Source: Enoplolaimus lenunculus (taxonomy: Eukaryota > Nematoda > Enoplea > Enoplida > Thoracostomopsidae). From it: 64,000 bases of DNA. How positions within the stretch are numbered: position 1 is the stretch's first letter; each line of letters starts with the position of its first letter. A program made the position numbers and the translations under genes. Positions 57,401-64,000 of the stretch are shown here, one piece after another. Under the pieces are notes generated by a model, which saw only the letters and a program-made list of their open reading frames with translations, did not search any database and was not told the origin of the DNA. The stretch is from contig JASANG010001414.1 of the NCBI GenBank assembly GCA_030248215.1, positions 62,001 to 126,000 of the forward strand, given 5' to 3'.

Positions 57401-60400
57401 CTTCATTTGTTAGCCTCCACTTATTCCTGTCACATGAAACATTTTAAACAACAAAGCCAATGACAAAAGCGAAAACTAACTGATTTCAGCTCAGCAATGC
57501 TCGGTCTTGTCATCATCTTCCATTTTTTCTTCGACATCCTCGACGGATCTCGTTCGTTTTCTTTATTTCGATTCTAAAACAAACTCTAAAACTATGATAT
57601 CGAGTGGGGATTGAATACATGCTCGTTGCTAGCGGTGGGTTTAGCAGGTACTAAACAATTCGCGTGACTACAGCTTGAACGACCGCAGACATTACAGAAT
57701 AGCCAAACCGGATAGCGAATGTTCTGTAAAATCCGCGTCACATATCAACTAAATTTCTTCTCATGGGCTCACCTGTTTTTTGAACTTGCCTTGACTTAAA
57801 ACGCTCGACTGCTGAAGCTAATATGTGAGTATGTACTTTGAAACAGAAATTCGCTTACAGTATCTATCTATCAAACAACATGATGTAAAAAAATATAAAC
57901 GTCACGCGTCGGCAAAACGTTGGGGATACCACATTTACCTTATTTCGTTTATTATATTTGACCCATACAGCTTTCATCCCCAAAGAAACATACTCTCCTC
58001 TTTCACTACTAACATCGTTTATGACTTGCATTTTCACACACGGTGAAAGGTTCAATAAAAATTCCGCGGACAGGTATTGTAAGACAAGGAATAACTTGTC
58101 AACTGTCATCATTCCGCTATTGTGTTGAAAATGCCTTAATGTGCCAGTGTCAGTTAAATGCGCATATAGTTTTGCATTTGCGCAACCCTGTGGCCAATTG
58201 GCCGCCTGTCTGCCGAGGAACGTGTGTGATTTGCTACATCGCATGAACACATTATTTCATTCTTACCTCATCGTCATCCTCATCATCTTCCAGCAACGCA
58301 TCCCGCTCTTCGTGTTGCGCGCCAGTCTTTTGCGTTTTTTCTGCCGCAGCACTGGCTTCATTAGCAGCGTTAGCCTCGCTCTGCTCGGGTTCAAGTTTCA
58401 CTTCAACTGGTTTTTCTTTCAGCTGCAACAAAAATTAACTCATGCTAGTTTACACCACACTTCAATAATGCAGACATACGTAAGTGCTGCTTATGCGACC
58501 AATATCTTTATATTACTACTAATCTAACACATCAGATTAGTTCGTAGCGCAGCGTTCTTTGTATAAACGTTAGCGAAATAACAAAAAATTCGTTATGTCA
58601 ACTCTGCATTTTTATTTACTATCTACAACGAAGGAATGACCTACATATCGTTCACAACACAACAGCAACCAAAAAACCCGCTAACCTTAAATGCTTCGAA
58701 AATTTTAGTAAACAAGTAATAGTTCGGGTCGTTTGTATTCACAAGACTTTCGTCAGGAACGTACCTAAAATAATGTTGACACACAGTGACAGGTATTAAA
58801 TACGACCGGTTTATAACTCCCATACATTCAGCAACTAAATATTGGTGTGATGCACTTTCACATTCACATCGGTTAATGGCTGTACGCGTGTTATGAACAT
58901 GAACGTGACATTTTATATAAGCGCGTCACCATTGCGTAGCCACCATTTTATGCTTATACATTTTACTATTTATTGCAATCTTTTTATGGTCACAAATAAA
59001 TAAACAAATGAACAAAAGAAACTTCTATTTTTATATGAACAAATCAGACATAACCCTCAACTCACTCAATCTCAACATTATCAGTTTCTGCGGGCTCTGT
59101 TGGTTCTATGGACGACGATGACGCGTAACCTGATGTATCTCCAGTTGTTGCAGCCGTCTCTTTTTCAATAATCTTACGTAACAGTTCTTCTCGGCGGCGT
59201 TGTTTCGATCGTTTCTTTTTCTGCCGTTTTTTCTGATTTTTCTGAAGTGAAATTACTGCCGCGTAATAATAGTACCAGATAACCATATTACAGGTTGCGT
59301 TACATATCATGTCGTATTTGGTAAAAGGCAATGCGCTAAAGCCAAAGAATAGAACCTACTATTTGCGCCGCTAAAGAAAAATGAATTATGGATATATACA
59401 AAAACAAAACAAATATTTGATGTTATATATGCCTTAAACTGCGGCTAGTGTTGGCCGAAACTAATTTATTCCTTAACTGTTTGGAATTACATGATTCTGC
59501 GTAATCTTTCGAGCCATTAAACGGCAAAAACTAGCCTAAGTTTCTGAAACAGTTTCTGATGCAATGCTAAGCGCTAGCCTCCGATGATTTAGTATTAGTA
59601 CATACCATTTTTTGTTTAATCTGTTTTTCGTCAGGCCCACCACTCGTTTGAGTATCTTCATCACTGGAATCTTCGGAAATTTCGTCACCTGCTGCAGTTT
59701 TATCATCGAAACTTTCCACTTCTGTTCGATTTGAGTCTTCCATTACTTTATCGATTTCGGCTGTAAAAGTTCGGTGAGCAAAAGGAAGTTGGCTATACAG
59801 GGTACAACTTAATATTAGGTATGTGCCTTTTCGTGAATATCAGCAACGGCATCGACACTGCAAAAAATTGCCGATTCTTTGCCGATACATTCTGCACGTA
59901 ACAATCATCTGTACGAAACAATCAGTTGGAACGCTATCAATTTCATTTCTGGGCGCATATCAGTGTGTCTCCTCAGTCTCATAAAATTAGAATCGTTCGT
60001 GATGGTTAGGGGTTAAGTCTTCATATAATGATGCAATGTAGTATTCTATCTGTTTTAAGCATGGTGTACTAAAGTTGGAATCTTCATCGGTAAAATTTCA
60101 AAAGAAGAATCGGCATCGACAAAAATTTTGGTACCGGCACATCCTTATTTAAAACAAAATGACCTTTAAAAATAACGTTCCGAAAGCTTATTTCTTTAAA
60201 TCATAAAGTGAAACAATACAGTAATTTTACATATTTTTCGTCTATTAAACTTATGAATATAATTTCCCAGGAACACGTACACCGTATCACCTAATCGAAT
60301 AATGATATAATCTAAATGCTTACCAATTTCGCTCGGTTTTATCCCTATTTCTTTAGCACGCTTTTCCATGAGCGATAATGCATTTTCCATGGCTTCCGGA

Positions 60401-61983
60401 AAATCTGACTTGTTGATTCCCTTAAAGATGAGTATGAACATGAATAAAATATTTAGTAACTGAAGTTCTGTTTCTGAATATTTGTGGAGATAAAACCGGA
60501 ATAAGATCAACACCTTGCTTAAGTATTTACTTAAGTTATATTTAAGTATATACTTAAGTCGCCGACTTAAGTAAATACTTAAATTTTCGAGCAAAAACAA
60601 ATAAACGCCAAGCATCAGCCACTGTCATAACAAGAAAGTAATAGTTTTGCTTTATATTGAGGAAGGACCAATAGTCTACGATTTCAATTCGACCAAGATT
60701 AGTATGCCTGAATGGTAAATTTGTAATTTATCAAATTTAGCCAGCGGCTTAAGTATTTACTTAACTTAAGTACGCTTTTAAAAACAACGAAATGGTTATG
60801 TAATTACTTAGCACGTATTTAAGTACTAAATTGTACTTAAGTAGGGTTTGGAAACCCAGCCCGTAAGTGCTAAATATATGACAGATATAAACGAAACATA
60901 TACCTACAAATTTCCATCTTAAAAATGCAATACATATATAACCGAGAACAAACACACCTTAGCTAAAACTTAAACCAGATGTTTCCCGTGCGTCGTCATT
61001 ACGGCTAGACCTAGCGAAACAAATTTCCATCTCAAAACTGCAATACATATATATAACGGAGAGCAAAAGCATCTTAGCTAAAACTTACCTGTCCTTTATT
61101 ATTTGAATCAGGTGTTTCCCGTGTGTCGTCATTACGGTTACTGTCATTTGATCCAGGGCGACCACTATCTCGATTTCCCCTACCTGTACCCATACTGCCA
61201 CGACTGCCGCCTCCATAAGTTCCGCGAAAACTTCCGAAAGAGTTCCCACTTCCGGAGGGTCCCCGACCGCGTGCGCCACTACCTCGACCATAATGCCTAA
61301 ACCAGAAAATCAAATTTCATGTACTAATATTATAAATAACCCGACGCTACACAACTTTAAAAGCCTTCGCAACATAGTTATTTTACTCTCAAACAAACAG
61401 ATACGCTAATTATACATTTCTTGTTGGTATTTCTTCTGGTCACACTATGCCTTCAAAATGGTATAAACGCTAAATTACAAATATTTCCACCACAGAAATG
61501 CCGATTAATTGCCATCGGTAATATAGGCACTTCTAATGAATATCGGTAGCGGCATCCGCACTGCAGAAAATTGCCGATTCTTTGCCGATTCTTTTCGAAT
61601 ATAGCATTAGCAGCGAGTTAAAACGATTTAAATTTCACTTGGTGGCTTATAGCAGTGCGTTTGATCATGAAACAATGCTGTTCTTTGCCTTTGTGATTGC
61701 AACAAATCGCAACAAATCGATTGAAACGAACAGCGCTCTTGGTAGTATAAATTGTAATAGTTTATATATAATTTTTAAATGTAAAATTTTCACGATTATA
61801 ATCATGCAATTTAGTAATCCCAGAGCTTCTCTTGCGTGGTCATTCATGTACTAAGCCTAGTATTGGCATCGGCACAATTTCAAATGGAGAATGGCATCGG
61901 CACATCCCCTACCTTGGATGCAGGTAGTGATACAACCGCAACTCTTGCACTTAGATATTGACAAATACTTACCTAGTGTCCAT
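51453..61983 (-). CDS. SF3B2: Splicing factor 3B subunit 2 (SF3B2/SAP145)
   Basis: Subunit of the U2 snRNP SF3b complex that binds SF3B4 and pre-mRNA near the branch site. Exons (minus): 61983-61973, 61296-61089, 60420-60324, 59760-59606, 59241-59066, 58764-58686, 58422-58267, 57573-57481, 57073-56999, 56705-56452, 55348-55300, 55046-54957, 54587-54480, 54151-54044, 53820-53648, 52667-52566, 52359-52260, 51945-51718, 51515-51453. They join in phase to 774 aa. Landmarks: RWQTKPHM after HDAFF; DUF382 region with VPRHWCFKRKYLAGKRGIE; PSP domain KKPGELSDDLRVALGMP; YPPPWLIAMQRYGPPPSYPN; SCSFGYHSGGWGKPPVDEQG; LFTVLPEK; C-terminus YKQFKF. CFKRKY holds the arginine methylated by PRMT9 in vertebrates. 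The N-terminus is Gly/Arg-rich, and no SAP domain was found. An in-frame TGA just upstream of the ATG supports the start. Confidence 0.95.
52878..52975 (-). pseudogene. Duplicated fragment of SF3B2 exon 15 (most diverged copy)
   Basis: The minus strand reads GATGAGACTGGGATTGTCAC, the same as the 3' end of SF3B2 exon 15 (DETGIVTP coding) at 53648-53700, followed by intron-derived sequence. The donor is lost (GAAGGAAAAGG instead of GAAGGGTAAAT). It lies inside intron 15 and is phase-incompatible with its neighbours, so it is a relic rather than an exon. Confidence 0.7.
53155..53367. mobile_element. TA-flanked TIR element, 213 bp
   Basis: Left TAGAGTTACACGTGTCAATT and right TTTGACACGTGTTAACTCTA are imperfect inverted repeats; the outermost TA on each side could be a TA target duplication (Tc1/mariner or PIF type). 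Internal CGTTAACCATA/TAACCCTACC and AGGGTTAACG motifs extend the symmetry. It lies in SF3B2 intron 15 between the two duplicated exon fragments. Confidence 0.65.
53439..53531 (-). pseudogene. Duplicated fragment of SF3B2 exon 15 (nearer copy)
   Basis: The minus strand reads GAACCAGCAAGACATCC, then GAGACTGGGATTGTCACAT and GCTGAAGGGTAAG, a copy of the exon 15 end including its splice donor. It would translate PARHPNETGIVTSAEG. An upstream TGTCAG exists, but entering from phase 2 reads a stop at once, so it is not a usable cassette exon as it stands. Confidence 0.7.
55634..56309. mobile_element. ACCGGATATCC-motif MITE (family I), ~676 bp
   Basis: Left end CATTGTGCGACCGGATATCC with GGCTCCGGTC; right end ATATCCGGCTCTGG, GGTATCCGGTCACATTCTG. 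These are inverted with respect to each other. Flanking octamers do not match well. It lies in SF3B2 intron 10. An internal inverted pair, AAATAACGCTGG (55856) and CCAGCGTTATTT (55888), makes a short hairpin. Confidence 0.6.
59816..60147. mobile_element. GCCGAT-motif MITE (family G)
   Basis: Left TAGGTATGTGCC with AACGGCATCGACAC and TTGCCGATTCTTTGCCGAT; right GAATCGGCATCGAC and ACCGGCACATCCTTA. It aligns with 61502-61912 over ATATCAGCAACGGCATCG, TTGCCGATTCTTTGCCGAT and the right end. The target-site duplication is unclear. SF3B2 intron 3. Confidence 0.6.
60500..60865. mobile_element. TACTTAAG-motif element (family H)
   Basis: Iterated near-palindromic TTAAGTATTTACTTAAG motifs at 60515-60590 and again at 60748-60845, ending GGGTTTGGAAACCCAGCCC. 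A fragment with the same motifs and AAACCCAGCC border is at 9780-9862. The left boundary is uncertain. SF3B2 intron 2. Confidence 0.55.
60907..61140. repeat. ~115-bp tandem duplication taking in the end of SF3B2 exon 2
   Basis: 60907-61013 repeats 61020-61140: AAATTTCCATCT, AATACATATATA, TTAGCTAAAACTTA and GTTTCCCGTGTGTCGTCATT occur in both. The 60907 copy lacks the 23 bases that carry the exon 2 splice donor (CTGTCCTTTATTATTTGAAT side), so it cannot serve as an alternative exon end. Confidence 0.8.
61502..61912. mobile_element. GCCGAT-motif MITE (family G)
   Basis: Left GCCGATTAATTGCCATCGG, AGCGGCATCCGCAC and TTGCCGATTCTTTGCCGATT; right ATTGGCATCGGCAC and ATGGCATCGGCACATCCCCT. Homologous to 59816-60147. 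The left terminus is worn. SF3B2 intron 1. Confidence 0.6.
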
Positions 61984-62321
61984 GATTCAATCCAAAATGC
62001 AACAATTAAACTAATAAACTGCGCAATATATGCACAAACACATACGAATTAACTTATAGCTATATAACCTTACAGCTTATTCTGCAACAAACAAATTAAA
62101 ACTCATTCAATTTGCTAGTTAAACGCATAAACCGAAATAACTGGCTAAAGAATAAAACTGAAGATCTGGATTCTTACCAGTTTCCCGGACTCGAAATTGT
62201 TACCGGAGCCGAGTCCGCCACCGGTACTACTAACAGGGGCCAAAGAATATTCTGTAAGAATGTATTTTGTTTTGTTAAAATAGATGTTTATTGCAACGAC
62301 AATCATGGTTTTCAAGTCAAA

Positions 62322-62631
62322 ATGACCGTGAACCATGTGTGCAGACGGAGCTTTTTTTAGATTGCAGTATTGTTGGTAGTGTAGTGTAAAAGTAGTTTTG
62401 CCATTATATATATAGGATACTATACATGATATGTTAAATAATGGCACACACAATTTCAAGCCGCATAACTTTAGTTGATTTTTGTTAAAGAGTTTAATTT
62501 TGTCATAAAAAAGTTACTGGCTCCAAGCAAAACCATGTCAGAACGACCGCGAACCATGTTTGCAGACGGAGCTTTTTTCAGTTTGCAGCATTATTGGTAG
62601 TGTAGTGTAAAAGTAATTTTGTCATTTATTG
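62322..62631. repeat. Direct repeat pair, ~85 bp, 225 bp apart
   Basis: 62322-62407 and 62547-62631 share GAACCATGT, TGCAGACGGAGCTTTTTT, TTGCAG and TATTGGTAGTGTAGTGTAAA. The spacing suggests a local duplication of a larger segment with partial decay. No function evident. Confidence 0.8.
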
Positions 62632-63001
62632 TATCGCTAATAATCTTGTTTGAAGCACTCTTGGCAATTATTTTTATTCGGCACGATGAACCAAAAAAAT
62701 TAGAGACAAGTCAGAAAATGACACCAAAACGAATCAAAATTCAAACCAAACTTTTTAGGTTGAACATTTTGCATGAAATTTATTTCGAAAAAATCAATTT
62801 CCACGACAACTGTAAAATTTTATTACCAATTGATAGTTTGCAATTCAAGACGTGAGCTCGCAGCTTTGCTAAACAATCTGTACAAACAGCATCTGTGCGA
62901 AAATGTCACCATTTTCCTCATATTTTGGAACAGTACAGGTATCTAAAACTTCAACCTGGCAACAAGAAATTTTGTACAAATTTCGGATGTGCTTGAAATT
63001 C

Positions 63002-63477
63002 TTCAACCTTAATTCCGGTTTCGGTTCCGGCATTTTTCACCTTCCTGTTCCGGTTCCGGTAAAATTTTACCGGAATTAATAATTCCGGTATTAAAATTTG
63101 GTAGATCGAAATCGGGGTGCAATCTGAATTCCGATTCCGATTAGAATCAATTCAAAACAAGTTCCGATTCCGATTCCGATTGCACAATCAATCGTATATG
63201 AATTTCCACATTTTAATTTTAGATCTACTTGTTGTGATATGTTGTATAAAAACTCTGCATCATTTATCTATTGCTTTCGATAATTGCCGAAAATAAACCA
63301 TCGAAGGAAGAAGTGAACACCCAGTTCCAACTAGAGTTATTTATTTCACCAATAACATTGCACAAAAGAAAATTAAAATGAATTTTTCGGTGACATGTAT
63401 TTTTCATTTTCCGGTTCCGTTTCCCGTAATTTTTTCAAACTCCGGTTCCGGTAAATTGTAATTCCGGCTGCACCCTG
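63002..63477. mobile_element. Composite MITE: family A with ATTCCG-family (C) insertion
   Basis: Left CCGGTTTCGGTTCCGGC and CCTGTTCCGGTTCCGG; right TTTCCGGTTCCGTTTCCC, CTCCGGTTCCGGTAAA and the end GGCTGCACCCTG. Flanks CTTGAAAT and GTTGGAAT match at 6 of 8 positions. Near 63113-63270 lies family C material (GGGTGCAATCTG, TTCCGATTCCGATTCCGATT), interrupting the family A body. Confidence 0.6.
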
Positions 63478-63618
63478 GTTGGAATATAATTGGAGTTGCT
63501 TGTTGGAGTTGTGTTTATTTTGGAGTTAAATATTAGCGTAAAGGCCCGGACCGCGAATTCCAACTTCTCATCCCATGGGTCTGCAATTTACAGCGCCCGT
63601 TTTGCGAATATACATGGT

Positions 63619-63691
63619 TTTCCACTCCGGGAATCGAACCTCGGACCTCTCGCTCGTGAGTCAAGCGCGCTACCCATTATACCACGCGGCC
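63619..63691 (-). repeat. tRNA-like sequence, probably SINE-derived
   Basis: The minus strand reads GGCCGCGTGGTATAATGGGT, AGCGCGCTTGACTCACGAGC and GAGGTTCGATTCCCGG. The A box (TGGTATAATGGGT) and B box (GGTTCGATTCC) are good, and the length (73) fits a tRNA. The T arm has mismatches and loop position 33 is not U, so a working tRNA is unlikely. Similar 'GCGCGCTTGACTCACGA' heads are common in tRNA-derived SINEs of invertebrates. Confidence 0.55.
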
Positions 63692-64000
63692 GATATTACA
63701 ATTTTCTTAAGTACGTACTATAGTGGTATATGTGTGCGTGTATGTGTAAGCATGTGTCTTAACGTTACATACACATTAGAACATACACTACGCCACGTAT
63801 CGCCACGCTTGCACCCATCATATGACGTTTCAGCGCAAAATAATTTGGTTACCTAGGCAGGTGGCGCCCACCTCTCAAAGCATTTGTTCCATAAAAATCA
63901 AGTTAGAAACTTTACCAGAGAATCAAACAATTTGTGCTCGATACGATGCAAACATGAACTAAGGAAACTAGCTATGTATTAACCATAAGTGTAACAAAAG

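Larger units (their letters stand above)
61984..64000. other. Intergenic region upstream of SF3B2
   Basis: Should contain the SF3B2 promoter directly above 61983; no clear core element seen. Holds a duplicated ~85-bp segment, a composite MITE and a tRNA-like repeat, listed separately. ORFs such as 62619-62855 and 63490-63856 lack recognised motifs. 63700-64000 shows nothing I can name. Confidence 0.5.

Noticed and set aside
61085-61291. Alternative frame MVEVVAHAVGDPP over SF3B2 exon 2
   Set aside because: The Gly/Arg frame joins both neighbouring exons in phase; the other frame does not.
63619-63691. A functional tRNA gene
   Set aside because: A and B boxes are good but the T stem and anticodon loop do not fold correctly, and similar heads occur in SINEs.

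Overview
This window comes from the nuclear genome of an animal, most likely an AT-rich marine invertebrate such as a tunicate or another repeat-laden lineage. The exact taxon cannot be fixed from the sequence. The evidence is GT-AG introns throughout, Wnt-pathway and Golgi genes found in animals (Axin, GRASP), two nearly identical L1/Tx1-like LINEs, and a very dense load of short terminal-inverted-repeat DNA elements. There are no LTR retroelements, rRNA genes, CRISPR arrays or operons.

Layout: (1) 1-4938 (+), a LINE with the 3' part of ORF1 and a full ORF2. (2) 6321-15125 (-), a GRASP55/65-type Golgi stacking gene whose exons are recognisable but which carries a cluster of reading-frame problems. 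(3) 15126-23047, an intergenic repeat zone holding a second, 5'-truncated LINE copy (18906-22241) inserted into an older MITE. (4) 23048-32236 (-), a complete-looking DDX24/Mak5-type nucleolar DEAD-box helicase, about 575 aa in 14 exons. (5) 35807-37777 (+), a possible unrecognised 107-aa gene missed by simple ORF calling. (6) 39942-49105 (+), Axin with RGS, GSK3/beta-catenin-binding and C-terminal DIX regions, 14 exons, about 1170 aa in phase. (7) 51453-61983 (-), splicing factor SF3B2, 19 exons that join in phase to a 774-aa protein ending as vertebrate SF3B2 does. (8) 61984-64000, intergenic MITEs and a tRNA-like repeat.

The host genes share no pathway (Golgi stacking, ribosome biogenesis, Wnt signalling, splicing), so this is ordinary gene-rich animal euchromatin. 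DDX24 and Axin are divergently transcribed; Axin and SF3B2 converge.

The most striking feature is the swarm of short non-autonomous elements. At least seven families share CAGGG...CCCTG-type ends. Each carries its own short motif iterated just inside both ends (GGAACC, GAGACC, ATTCCG, GCCGAT, GAATTCG, CCTCCGG, ACCGGATATCC). Several have 8-bp target-site duplications, and one still carries a relic of a hAT dimerisation domain. They nest in each other and fill introns. A separate family (J) has palindromic ends, a GTCCGTCC tract and a ~200-bp internal tandem array.
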